Assembly: GCA_031841125.1 (NCBI GenBank)
Contig: CM063107.1
Span: 43,909,497 to 43,973,496 of the forward strand
Direction: 5' to 3'
Source: Acanthococcus lagerstroemiae
Taxonomy: Eukaryota > Arthropoda > Insecta > Hemiptera > Eriococcidae
DNA: 64,000 bases
Every line of letters begins with the position of its first letter. Positions within the stretch are counted from its first letter, which is position 1. Both the position numbers and the translations under genes were made by a program. The notes beneath the pieces are model-generated. The model worked only from the letters and a program-made list of their open reading frames with translations. It was not told where the DNA came from and did no database searches. Below, in pieces: positions 44,713-56,322 of the stretch.

Positions 44713-47700
44713 ATATTAAATATTGAAAAATAATATTAATGCTTAACGTTCGCCCGATGAGCTGATTGTTTCGGAAGATTTAAGGATTGTTCAGACTCCT
44801 TCTCTTTTTTAGCACTACAATGAAATTTCTGTTTATTTATGATATATTTCCAAAGATTTATTATATTATTGGATGACACTCTTAAAAATGTCGTATTACT
44901 GAAGGCATTAGATTGTTTTTTTAACCACTCGGGGCACCACCATCGCGGTTGGACCAAGGTACAACGGGTCCAAGGTACACCCTTCCCTACACGTCAATAC
45001 GAAAAATGACAGTTTTCAGCAATTTTCCATGAGGATGATATGAGGGTTTAAAATAATTGATCCCAATTTGGTACTGCACCTACACATTCATTCAAATTAA
45101 TTATTTATTTAGGTATTTATTTATTATTATTTTTTTAATTTCTAAATTTTTTTGGCGAAAATTACTGCTGTTTTTTTTTTTAATTTATTATTATATTGAC
45201 GTCTCATGTCGGATATACTCGTAAATACAAAAAATGATCATTTTCTGCAATTTCTCAAGAAGATAAGAAGATCTAAATTTAATATTGATTCAAATTTGGT
45301 ACTTGACCTATATATACATTCAAATTTTGAACATCCTTTCTTAATTCTGTTTAATTATTTATTGACCTACGTAATTTCCCCTAAATAAAAAATTATAATT
45401 TTCGGCAATTTTTCAAGAGGATACGAGGGTTTATAAAAAATCAATCCAAACTTGGTACTGCACCTACACATTCAAATTATTTATTTATTTAGGTAGGTAC
45501 CTAGTTTCTTTTTATTTTTCTTATTTTTTTCTCATTTTTTATTCACTAATTAATTTTTTGCGGAAATTACTGCTGTTTTTTTATTATGTTAGAGACTCGT
45601 GTCGGATGTGACCCTAAATACAAAAAATGATCATTTCCGGCTATTTTTCAAAAAATTATGAAGATCTAAAAAACTGCAAATTCAATACTTGACATACACA
45701 TTCAAATTTTGAACAACTTTTCTTAATTCTATTTATTTATTTACCTAAGTATTTTCTTTTTGTTTTTCTTATTTTTTTTAAATTCATTAATTTATTTTTT
45801 TGCAAAAATTACTACTTTTTAAAAATTTTTATTATCATGTTGAAGTCTCATGTCGTATGTACCCCTGAATACAAAAAATGATAATTTTCAGCAATTTTTC
45901 AAGAAGATATGAAGGTCTAAGAAAATTTATCCAAAATCGGTACTTGAACTACACACTTAAATTTTGAACATCTTTTCTTAATTCTATTTATTTATTTATT
46001 AACTCTTTTTTTTTGTGGGTGTGTGAAAATTACCCCATTTCTTTTTTATTGTGTTGGAGTCTCATGTCAAGATGTATCCCCAAATACAAAAAATGATAAT
46101 TTTCGGCAATTTTCTAAAGAATTATGGAGGTTCAAAAAAATTGATCCAAATTCGGTACTTGACCTATACCTTCAAATTTTGAACATTTTTCTTAATTCTA
46201 TTTATGTATTTACCTATTTTCTTTTTGTTTTTCTTCTTTTTTTTAAAAAATTTATTAATTTATTTCTTTTTTGTGAAAATACTTAACTACTTTTGTAAAA
46301 TTTTTATCATTATGTCGGATTCTCCTGTCAGATGCAACCCTAAATACAAAAAATGATAATTTTTAGCAATTTTTCAAGAAGATATGAGGGTTTAAAAAAA
46401 ATTGTTCCAAATTCGGCATTTGACCTACACATTTAAATTTTGAACATCTTTTCTTAATTCTATTTATTTATTTATTTATTTACCTATTTTCTTTTTGTTT
46501 TTCATATTTTCTTTTTAATTTATTAATTTATTTTTTTGGGAGAATTACTACTTTTTTTAAATTTTTATTATATGTTAGAGTCTTACGTCGGATGTATGTA
46601 CCCCTAAATATTAAAAATTATAATTTTCAGCAATTTTTCAAGAAGATATGAAGGTCTTAACAAATTTATCCAAATTCGGTACTTGAACTACACACTTGAA
46701 TTTTGAACATCTTTTCTTAATTCTATTTATCTATTTATCAATTTTTTTTGTTTGAGCGTGTGAAAAATACACCATTTCCTTTTTATTATGTTGGAGTCTC
46801 ATGTCAGATGTATCCCCAAATACAAAAAATGATAATTTTCGGAAATTTTTCAAAAAATTATGGAGTTGTAAAAAAACTGATCCAAATTTGGTACTTGACC
46901 TACACATTCAAATTTTGAACATCTTTTCTTAATTCTATTTATTTACTTACCCTTTTTTTTTTTTTTATTAATTTTTTTTCCTTGGAAAAATTACTACTTT
47001 TTTTAAAATTTTTATTATGTTGGAGTCTCACGTCGGATGTACCCCCAAATACAAAAAAATATAATTTTTGGCAATTTTTCAAAAAATTATGGAGGTTTAA
47101 AAAAACTGATCCAAATTCCAGTACTTACCTACACATTCAAGTTTTGAACATCTTTTCTTAATTCTATTTATTTATTTACCTATTTCCTTTTTGTTTTTCT
47201 TCTTCTTTTTTTTTAATTTATTACTTTATTTTTTGGGGAAATTACTACTTTTTTTTAAATTTTTATTATTATGTTGGTGTCTCATGTCCGATGTAAATAC
47301 AAAAAATAATAATTTTTGGCAATTTAAAAAAAAAAAAAATTATGTTAAAAAACTGATTCAAGATTGGTACTTAACCTACACATTCAAATTTTGAACATCT
47401 TTTCTTAATTCTATTTATTTATATACCTATTTTATTTTGTGTTTCTTTTATATATAATTTTTTTTTTTGATTTATTAATATTTATTTTTTTGCGAAAATT
47501 ACTATTTTTTTTAAATTTTATTATTATGTTGGAGTCTTATGTCAGATGTACCTCTAAATACAAAAAATGATAATTTTCAGCAATTTTTCAAGAAGATATG
47601 AAGGTCTAAGAAAATTAATCCAAATTCAGTACTTGACCTACATACTTAAATTTTGGACATGTTTTCTTAATTCTATCTATTTATTTATTTATTTATTTAT

Positions 47701-47750
47701 TTATTTATTAACCCTTCCTTTATTTATTTATTTTTTATTTATTAATCGAA

Positions 47751-48365
47751 GACTTGATTTCCAAAACACGCTTAGTCCAAAAAATCGAAAATCAAGTTTC
47801 TAGCGCAATCTAGTAGAGGAGGTCAAAAGGCACCTTTCAGAGTTTGTTTCATGATTTTATCACGACCTAAAGCCAGCTAAACCTTTCTTTTGTTCTTTTT
47901 TATAATACTGACTTACTTGTTTTTTTCAAATTTTATGAATATAAGACTCTTACGACTGTAAATCATACTTGCTTTTTCCTGTTCGTTGGGGTACAAGGAT
48001 GTCTGAAGGGTGGGTGGAGGGGAGGACATTGTTCAAATGTGCCTCGTTCACCGGACTGGTCGTCTCTAAGCTGTATCTACCGATTTCCGACACTTTCTAG
48101 GTCAAGGTTCAAATTTCGACCTTTCACAAGTATTACATGGTCAGCCAAGACGAGCTAAGTCCACGACTTCTCCCACTTTGCACTCCCATGGCTGGAAGAC
48201 TGTTAGCATGCCAACCTTCATACTTGGGTGGTATTAGCATTGACCCCTCATCTTCCCATCCACGCAATGAATTTGTGTTACCACTTATCGTTCGTGAGTC
48301 AGAATGTTCTTTTCGATTTCCCAACATTTTGTTTTTTGGACTAAGCGCGTTTTGGAAGTCAGGTC
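47751..48365. mobile_element. TIR element inside satellite S2
   Basis: Terminal 34-bp inverted repeats (47751-47784 and 48332-48365) match at 31 of 34 positions, with the common core TTCCAAAAC(A/G)CGCTTAGTCC. The interior is more G+C-rich than the satellite and has no convincing reading frame. I see no clear target duplication. Confidence 0.75.
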
Positions 48366-48532
48366 CTCATTCTGTATAATTTTTTTTATTTTTCTTGCGA
48401 AAATTATTACTTTTTTTATTATGTTGGAGTCTTATATGTCGGATGTACCCCTAAATACAAAACATTATTATTTTTCGAGAAAATTATAAAGGTCTCAAAA
48501 AATCGATCCAAGTTCGGTTTTTGACATTTACC

Positions 48533-48822
48533 TTTTTTTTTTTTTAAACCTGAACTACCAAGGTGTGTAATCTTTTACACATTTGGACCATACAGAGACG
48601 GGACTCTTCTTTTCTAATTTGCTCTCAACCGAGCCCTGGAATCCGCCCTTTCGAGCATTACCTCAGAGACGTCGGGGAGACTGTTAGGGCTGTCCTAGCC
48701 CTCTTTCCCTTCTGGTCGAAAAATCGGCCTAGGTCTAAATCTGGCGAGTGGCTACGTGGGCTCGAACCCGGGACCTCCGGATTCCGAGACCAACGCGCTA
48801 TCCACTCGGCCAACCAGACCCA
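48533..48822 (-). mobile_element. tRNA-derived SINE
   Basis: On the minus strand the head reads GGTCTGGTTGGCCGAGTGGA, with a polymerase III A box (TGGCCGAGTGG, 48802-48812), and continues to a B box (GGTTCGAGCCC, 48758-48768). It then has a tRNA-unrelated body and a 13-A tail (48533-48545 on the + strand are T). The flanking satellite is duplicated: CGGTTTTTGACATTTAC at about 48515-48531 and CGGTTTTTTACATTAC at about 48824-48839. Lack of an intact acceptor stem and the poly-A tail argue against a functional tRNA gene. Confidence 0.85.
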
Positions 48823-48946
48823 CCGGTTTTTTACATTACTACACATTCAAATTTTTAACATCCCAATGGACTTACATTTTCTCCATTTTTCATGTTCTCC
48901 GTAACCAAGAATGAAAATCCTGTATACTTTTTGTTTTTTGTTTCAG

Positions 48947-49080
48947 ACAATATGACTAAAAGTTGTCTCAATACTGCCAACATTTCATACGTCAAAGGAA
49001 TCGGCTCTGTTCACTTCGCGGCACTATACACCATTATTATGTATACGACCGGTTGGTCCAACATGTTGCCACTTTCCTGA
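48947..49080 (+). CDS. Ace: acetylcholinesterase last exon with GPI-anchor signal
   Basis: Joined to the G left over from the previous exon, the product continues DNMTKSCLNTANISYVKG and then a hydrophobic stretch (SVHFAALYTIIMYTTG), ending NMLPLS and TGA. The Cys at residue 7 is placed where insect acetylcholinesterases have the free Cys that links two subunits. Asn-Met-Thr and Asn-Ile-Ser are possible N-glycosylation sites. The hydrophobic tail is the signal replaced by a GPI anchor, so the enzyme would sit on the outer face of the plasma membrane. The acceptor is a strong pyrimidine tract ending TTTCAG at 48946, and the phase matches exactly. Confidence 0.8.
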
Positions 49081-50039
49081 ATTATTCTTTTCATTTTTCT
49101 TTAAGTTACATATCTTCGTACTTTTTTTTTTTGTTTATTTTTCATCGTCGGATAAAAAGGATATTTAATATTTCCAATGTGAATTTCGTACGCCCGAGGT
49201 GCGGTTAAACGTGAAATGAGTTACCCAAGTGCTACACATTGACTTAACCCGTGTTAGGTATACGCTGTACTATAATAATCATTACATACGTACTTTCGTT
49301 AAGTATGTGAGCAGTTGTACGCACCGCAATCAAAATTCGTTATTCAGCACGATTATTAATTTTTTTTTTTTAATACAAAAGTGCATCTGTTTGAAGAGTA
49401 TCAAATTATTCTCGTTTTTTCCTCATAATGTTTCTTTTGTTTTTTGAAGAAGGGAAAACACGTGCCGAGAAGTTGTTATCAACAGAGAGCGTGCCGACCA
49501 TTGCCGACACGATTTAATCAAAGGAAACCCAGCAGGAAAAGCTCGTAAGGATGAGAGGGTCGCGTTGACGTGCTAACAGGGTGTAGTGTGAATTCTTCGG
49601 TTTCATTTTAATATAGGAGATAATTATGGTCTGTATACTATACTATGATATGTTATGATACGATATGAGCATATGACTTTTTTTAAACAGTATAATTAAG
49701 AGATAGAAGTTCCATGTTTGTAGGAATAGAAAATTCTCGCCGGTCAAATTCGGAGGAATAAAAGCAACAGAAGTAGCAGCGGCGGCAACTGATGTGTCAA
49801 CAAATTGATAAATTGATACATTCGTGATACGGTTAAAAGTTATTAAGTCGTACTCAGTTCTCGAGATAATTATAGTAATTCAGTAATTCAGAAAATTCAA
49901 GTTTTAAATATTAGTATCGGTATCCATAATAACAATTCTACAGTCCTACCAGAATTTTGCGACAATGGCAGGGTGACGGGTGAAACTCTCAAATTGGCGG
50001 AGCGGCAACACAATAGATAAAAAGTAGATCGCCCTTCAA
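49081..50039 (+). other. probable cholinesterase 3' UTR and downstream sequence
   Basis: Follows the stop codon directly. AATAAAA at about 49757 is a possible poly(A) signal. A pyrimidine tract ending TTTTTTGAAG at 49449 precedes a stretch open in all three + frames to 49515 (one frame to 49576). It could be a small alternative exon or simply UTR. Confidence 0.35.
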
Positions 50040-50850
50040 ACACAGTCGATACCAACATCGACTATTATCGATATTCAGAATTCATCACTTTTCTGACAAG
50101 ACAGTTCGGTTGAATCTGACACAAAATTTGATTCATAAGTCGAGTTACTGTGCCGACGTCCACTTTTGGATAGAATTTTACATCAAAGTCGATACATAAT
50201 TTGATCCAAGAGTCGATTTTGACGCAATAACGCCATTTGTGTATCAAATTCGAGCACAGTGTCGTGTCGAAAAAGTAATGGATTTAGTGTGTTGACTTTT
50301 ATTTCAAGGGTGGATACACTTTACAAATGAAACATCTGCAGGAGAGAACAATAAAGCAATTGTTGGATTTGAAAACATGTCATTATCTAGACTACTTTCT
50401 GTACAAAGCAAGACAGAAATGGTCTATCAATGGTATTGGAGCAAACGAGGGGCCGGCCTGTAAAGTAAGAGGATACAAAGTATGGGAAAGAAAAACTGTG
50501 TACCCATCTTCCCAAACCATTAGGAAAAAAGTTAGAACAAAAGCTTTCTCTGATGAATCCTAGATGCCTTTTAAAAGAATGCAACTTTTGCCAACCTTGC
50601 CCTTGAAACAATGTCGACTTGCAGAATCTGTCACTTTTAGGTCGTATATTACACAAAAATCAAGTTAGATCAAATTTTGCATCGACTTCGATGTAGAATT
50701 CTATCCAAAAGTTGATATCGACAGGATATTTTGACTTTTGTATTGAATTCTGAATCAAATTCAACTTCTTCATCCGATTGGAAAAATAACGGATTCTACA
50801 TATCGACAAAAAAGTTGATAGAGCTAAATTGATAAGGAGCATAAGTGCCG
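50040..50850. mobile_element. foldback element with ~190-bp arms
   Basis: The left arm (about 50060-50250) and the reverse complement of the right arm (about 50660-50850) align. The best block is CACTTTTGGATAGAATTTTA with CATCAAAGTCGATA on the left, against CAACTTTTGGATAGAATTCT with CATCGAAGTCGATG on the right. Both arms are rich in GTCGAT and TTTGAT words. The 400-bp centre has a 78-codon + strand frame without motifs. Confidence 0.6.
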
Positions 50851-51399
50851 TTAACGTAATTTTTCAGGACAGCGTTCTGAAAGAGTGTAACCATATTTCG
50901 TATCGGGTAGAAACACCATCTACAATAATTCTAGGAACCGAATATTTAAAGCCTAGCACGTAATACCTTTCTAAGTGCATTATCGCTGGCACTGATATAC
51001 GTTTCCATATCTTACTGAATTTCCACCAAAATAGCCCTTAACTCTTTAATAATTCAGCTGTATAATCATTGTATCGAACAAGTTTCAAGAGTAGGTAAGT
51101 TAGTGTAAATATTGGCGCATCACTAACATCTTTAGGGAAGTTACAATCACGCCCCTGCCTTGTCTCCACCCCCCTCTAGAAAAACTTTCTTTTATCACTG
51201 TGTCACGAATTCCACGTGACTATAAACCACAGGAGTTTCGCCAATCCTGAGTAAATTTTAAATGAGAAAGATACAAATCATGATTATAGATCACAGCGAT
51301 CTGTTACGGATGATCAGGAATTGAACACGATTTTCTATTCTGTGAGATAAAAGACTTGAATGCCTGAAAGAAGTGGTGTTACCTTACAGTATATTCGTA
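50851..51399. other. no gene recognised
   Basis: Mixed-composition spacer between the foldback element and the ATTAAT-rich tract. No reading frame or repeat stands out. Confidence 0.5.
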
Positions 51400-51882
51400 C
51401 TTTGATTAATTCTAATTAAATTGTTAATTTCAATTACCTAATGATTTTCAATTATTTCATTAATCTGTAAATTTTAATACATTGATTTGTTTCGATTTTA
51501 ATCGGCGATTGATTTCAGTACCTACCCAAAAATTCCAATTTTGATAGTCGACATATTTGACTAGCCAATTTATTTCAATAATTGACACATTTCGATTAAC
51601 CAAATAATTGTAAAGATTTAATTCATTTTAATTAATCGATTCATTTTGAATGAATTACTTCTAATATTTATAATAATCTACTTATTTTAAATAATAATTT
51701 GAGTTTAATTTATTAACTTATTTTGATTAATTAATCAATTTAAATTAAGATTTATTTTTGATTGTTGATCATTTGTTAATTAGTTCATTTGAAAAAATTC
51801 TGTGCAATTAGTCGATTGATTTTAAATGATTACCTCATTACATCAATTAATTAACTTGTTTTGATGACTCGATTCAGTTCAA

Positions 51883-51997
51883 TTTAGGGCCAGTATTATA
51901 AAACTTGGTTAAAATGCGAATCTTAATACCGGATTGGCGGATTCACATTTTAACCACCGGTTAATTTTTAATCAAGTTTTATAATACTGACCCTAAA
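51883..51997. mobile_element. 115-bp miniature foldback element
   Basis: The left half begins TTTAGGGCCAGTATTATAAA and the right half is the reverse complement of TTTAGGGTCAGTATTATAAA, with the match continuing through ACTTG(G/A)TTAAAA. Only about 45 bp separate the arms. No target duplication is certain. Confidence 0.7.
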
Positions 51998-52607
51998 TGA
52001 TTTATTTTGATCAATTAATTAATTACATTTATGGTTTAATTTTGATAATCGATTTACTTGATTAATTAATATTTATTTACTTAATCGATTCATTTCAATT
52101 ACTTCTTGTTTTATTTTAATGAATCGGTTTAGTTTCATTAATCAATTTGTTTTCATTAATTAATTATTTAATTAGCTGACTTCAATTATTCAGCTCGGTT
52201 TTATTAATTACCTTTCTAAATAATTTGTTTGATTTGAATTATCAATTAATTTAAATTATTCAGTTTGGTTCGATCAATAGTTATTTTCAACGAATATTTT
52301 TTAAATTCATTTATTTTGATGAATCAATTCATTTTGATGGAATTTATTTTCATTATATAATCATTCATTTTGATGGAATTTATTTTCATTATAATCATTC
52401 ATTTTGATTACCTAGTGATTTTTCATTTTGCCTGATTAATTCATTTTCATCGCCTACTTGATTCATTTCAATAAATCTATATTCACTCTAAAGTATTAAA
52501 TGATTTATTTAAACTAATTAATTTAGTTTGATTAGTCAATCTATTTTGAATAACCGATTAATTTTAATTTATTTGTTTTGATACTTTAATGAATTGATTC
52601 GTTATAG

Positions 52608-52875
52608 CCCGTTGAAGATTTTGATGTGCGTATCCAAGTGGAACGCATTCGGAAAACCACTTCCACTACTACATTGATGAGCTCTGTATTTAAAACGGGG
52701 TTAGATGCAAGAGTGGTAGTAAAGATACGTCGTCGGCGTAGCGCCACTGACATTCGCATTCCATGCGCGTGCGTTTTCTTTGAAAAGACAAAAGGTCGTA
52801 GTGGCATTTCCACTCTAATACGTGTACGCAGCGCAACTAGATTTTCATGTTTTTAGTGGGAAAATCTTCAACGGG
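52608..52875. mobile_element. 268-bp TIR element, CCCGTTGAAGATTTT ends
   Basis: 15-bp perfect inverted ends at 52608-52622 and 52861-52875. It is visibly more G+C-rich than its surroundings. Opposite-strand frames of 75-76 codons cross it, as expected by chance in a stop-poor stretch. A weaker internal inverted match (GGAAAACCACTTCC and GTGGCATTTCCAC) is present. Confidence 0.7.
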
Positions 52876-53410
52876 AGTCAGTCAGTTCACATTAAAATTC
52901 AGTGACTTATATCAACTGCTTTTTTCAAGCTAATCGATCCGTTTTATTTTGATGGTTTTTAATGTTTAATTAGTCGATTTATTATTATTATTTTCAACCA
53001 GTAGTGCAATTAATTAATCTATTTTAATCAATCAGTACACATTAATTAATTGATTTATTTAAAAAAATTTCGGCTTATTTCAATTCATGAATTTATTTTA
53101 AATGGTCGATTCATTTTATATAATTAGGTCCAACCAATGGTCATCACTAGTTTTGATTTTTCAAGTCTGATTAGTTAAATTCATTTTAATTATTCATTTC
53201 AAATTTCCTAATAAATTAATATTATTATTTTGTATTATTTGATTAATTGATGAATCGATTAATTTTAATTGATTGATTAATTATAAATATTTAATTGATT
53301 TTGATTAATCGATTTGTGTTTAATTGATTTAAGTCGGTTATTTAATACATTTCGATAAATTGTTTAAGGAGTGATCTAATTCATGTTGATTAATGATTTC
53401 AATTAACTCT

Positions 53411-56128
53411 CAGCCGGAATGGGAGAAGTTTTTCTAGGAAAATGGGGAACCCAGTTTTCTCAAGTAATTTCCTCTATTTTGGGAATATCTTGGAAATGCT
53501 GGATGAAAAATTGACCCGCGTCAGCATCCCCAACTTCACTCAGGAGACCTCTGGTCACACTGTCGATATTATCGATGACATATTTGAGTTCCTACAATAA
53601 ATCAAATTTATTTCAGATGCAAATCGTTGCGATAGTTAACTTAGGGATTTTAGTTGGGAAACGATTGCCAATCTTGAAAAAAGAGTACATTTCGAGGGTA
53701 AAATACGAAAGTCATGAACACGGGTTTCCTTCATCTGAGTTACGACTTAGGTTTCTCAGAGGGTACCGTTTGGAAGTTGACTTAAAAATTAGTCGCATGT
53801 GTTTCGTCAATTATATGACAGACTGTCCTAAGCGTTATAGCAAATCGCTGGAAGACTGTGTTGAAAAACTTGGCGTACATTGTCGCTTAGCATAATCTTT
53901 CATCAGTATACGATGATGGTCAGTACAATCTGTCATATAAATGACAGTTTGGTCACCAAACCGTGTTAATCTCAGTACATGAGTGAGGCAGGTTTGTAAG
54001 ATTCATGCCCTATTTTTTCCGACTCCAAGAACTACCGGGATTCAACGGAGGATAAAAACACAGACATTATTTTTGACCTGCATATTTTGGCGAATTTTGC
54101 TAATTAAAAGTAGCAGTAATGAACTGCCACAATAAACAACACTTATAATTGAATTGATGAGAACCAAAAGGGGGAAAGTCCATGTTTTGCACTTTTCAGG
54201 AGACACAAAAAACTGAATTATCCGAAAACCGACAACGAAAAAGTTTTGGGAAACGTGTTTTAGGGCATTGAAAGAAGACCACAAGACACCACTATTACGG
54301 GAAAAAACTTTCAGGTGCATCGGAGATATGCTTCCTGAAAGAAAGTGGACTTAGCCCCTTTTCGTTCTCAAAGTGAAAAAATGTTACTTTTTCCCACGGA
54401 AATCTAATGGAACACCTTCCTACAATCAGTTGCATCGCTTTAGCGTTGATCCCGCTTGAATTGACTGAAGTCCCTGCTGAGAATTATAAAATTTTTAGTA
54501 CATCGCTTTTCATGATAGCGAATTCTTTTTCATGTGCGATGTTGGCAGAAAACACTTTTCCTGCTGTTTCGCGAAATTTCAACCATACTAGTCAATCCGC
54601 AATACTTCAATACCCCAATTTCGGTCCAAAAGTCAAAAATGATCATACTGGATTTTCCCCCCTTTGGTTCTCACCGATTTAATCGTAACTTCAACAGTGC
54701 AAGGTCATGGTTTTCCAAAGTTTCAATAAAAATCCACTTTCAACAAAAATTGTGATTAATGTAAAAAAAAAGTGGTATTCATCAGTAGCGTGGGAAGATT
54801 TTTTCTTAGGAAAGTACAAAAATTTTAATTTCGACAAGCAAAAAAATAAAAAATAAAAAAAAAATTTAATTCTCTTGTTTCTTAAAAATGAAGATAACAA
54901 GTACTCAAAAATATCGTAAGTTTTGTCTCTGAACTCTCAAGGCACTTTTTTAAATCAATTTGCTGAATAATTGTTTCCACTTTTTCAGGGGGAGGAAGTG
55001 GTTAAAATGATATTTTGTACCCCTTCTCCCCTTCCTCTCGTTTTGAATTATCAGTCTCCTTCAATTTACGAGTATTATTGAAGTATTTTAGGATAAAAAC
55101 AAATTTCTTATAGAAGCTAAAAACCGATTGTAACGTCGAAATTTTCCAATTTCGTTTTCTAGTGGAGAAGTGTGTAATCTGGAGTTCGGAAAACAGGTAT
55201 ACCCAATGAGATGCCATTCTTCCTCATTTTACATGTACGAACGTGGCAGGGGAGAATTTTAGCTAATCTTGCACTTTGCTCGTTTTATTTATTTATTTAT
55301 TTTTCTTGTTTTATAAAATTAAGAATTGTGATTTTCAGTTTTAAGAGCAAGTATCTTTGCCTGTCTTCTAACTATAAATCTGCGGTTTGTGTCATCGAAT
55401 TTATCGTAAAAAATTCTCTTTAAAAATGAATCAAGAAAATGCATTTTGAAACATTTTACCCTAACGTAAGCTTTTTACATTGGAAAGATGAAAAATTTTA
55501 ACATTTTCTTCGTAAACGAACAAACGTTTGGCAACTTTTATTGAACTATGGGAATTCATAGTAGGGGCTGCTTAATAGGGCCAGTTTGAACAATTTTTAC
55601 TAAAGGGGGGGGGGTAGATTATAAAAAGGCCGAGTTGCCGAATATAAATTCAAAAAAGGTGCCGAATTGTCAAATAGATATTTTAGTAACGTTTTTCCAA
55701 ATTTATAAACCGTCCAACCAAAAAAAAAAGCTTTGACCTTTTGGATTTTTTCCAACTTCTTTACTGAAAATTCCCAACTGAACAGCCAAACAAGCCGTGA
55801 AAGCAAAAAAAAACAATGGTGTATAAAAGAAAAATATTAGTCTTAAAAATGTTGCCGAATTGAGCAAAATTTTGCCAAAATTGCCGAATGAAAAATGACT
55901 GGGGTGTGACCCCCCCTGTATCGACCCTGCTGCTCAATACACTAAGCTCTTTTTTGTAGCCCAGTAGATTCACTACATTTCCTTTACTTAAAAACTTTAA
56001 TTCAAAAATATGCCTTTTTTGGAACGGTACACAATTTTCAACAAAAATAGGTGCAAGTATTTGCTAGAACATTTAAGGAGCCTCAGCTTTTGAACTATTA
56101 GAACTCTAATGAACTGTAATAATTTTAG
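53411..56128. other. 2.7 kb without a firm gene
   Basis: A + strand frame of 106 codons (53575-53895) contains TTTATTTCAG at 53613 followed by an open stretch (MQIVAIVNLGILVGKRLPIL) to a possible donor near 53700, but nothing ties it to a known protein. Inverted copies of GAGAACCAAA(A)GGGGG lie at about 54161 and 54655. GCCGAAT words cluster at 55635-55890 beside a G-run at 55605. Confidence 0.4.
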
Positions 56129-56270
56129 GAACACTTGGCTACTATTTTCTCGAACAGCAAGACGACCTCGACATTGTGCAGACACGTCTTATTCCCACTT
56201 TGAAGAATTCTGGAGCCATTACTATTGAAAATAGGGTACGAGTCTCGAAAACCATTTCCTATTCCCGACA
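56129..56270 (+). CDS. unrecognised host gene, internal exon
   Basis: Acceptor TAATAATTTTAG before 56129; donor ACA|GTGAGT at 56271, a full consensus match. Two bases finish an incoming codon, then 46 residues read TLGYYFLEQQDDLDIVQTRL, then IPTLKNSGAITIENR and VRVSKTISYSR, and two bases are left over. The sequence is acidic and helical in its first half and basic in its second. I do not recognise the family. Coding status rests on composition, splice signals and phase agreement with the next two exons. The preceding exon, which must end in phase 1, was not identified. Confidence 0.55.
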
Positions 56271-56322
56271 GTGAGTAATGTAACATTTGGTTTTAAATAC
56301 AATTTTTCAAATCACCTTCACG

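Larger units (their letters stand above)
44990..48870. repeat. A+T-rich satellite S2, about 13 units
   Basis: AAATACAAAAAATGATAATT recurs at about 45224, 45616, 45866, 46083, 46343, 46816, 47296, 47556 and in weaker form elsewhere. It is followed by TTTTCAAGAAGATATGA, GATCCAAATTCGGTACTTGA and TTTTGAACATCTTTTCTTAA, then (TTTA)n, giving units of roughly 160-260 bp. The array is interrupted by a TIR element (47751-48365) and a SINE (48533-48822) and ends about 80 bp before the last cholinesterase exon. Confidence 0.9.
43243..48946 (+). other. acetylcholinesterase last intron
   Basis: Starts GTAACG and ends TTTTTTGTTTCAG; phase 1 on both sides. Its 5.7 kb are nearly filled by a 1.17-kb TIR element, A+T satellite S2, a further TIR element and a SINE. 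Confidence 0.75.
51400..53410. repeat. 2-kb degenerate TTGATTAATTAAT/ATTCATTTTGAT tract
   Basis: Nearly all sequence is made of short words such as ATTAATTGATT, TTTTAATTAATCGATT and CATTTTGAT, with a few near-perfect local duplications (TCATTTTGATGGAATTTATT at about 52327 and 52368). Two small TIR elements interrupt it at 51883 and 52608. Confidence 0.8.

Noticed and set aside
48740..48822. tRNA gene on the minus strand
   Set aside because: A and B boxes are present, but there is no complete acceptor stem, and a body, poly-A tail and target duplication show a SINE.
44990..48870. CRISPR-like array
   Set aside because: Units are long, diverged and contiguous, with no unique spacers, in a eukaryotic intron.
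52586..52856. Small Arg-rich protein on either strand
   Set aside because: Both frames lie within the 268-bp TIR element and are mutually antisense; nothing supports either.
54042..54682. Possible gene at 54 kb (92 codons minus, 91 codons plus)
   Set aside because: No motif or splice support; inverted GAGAACCAAA(A)GGGGG words suggest a decayed element.
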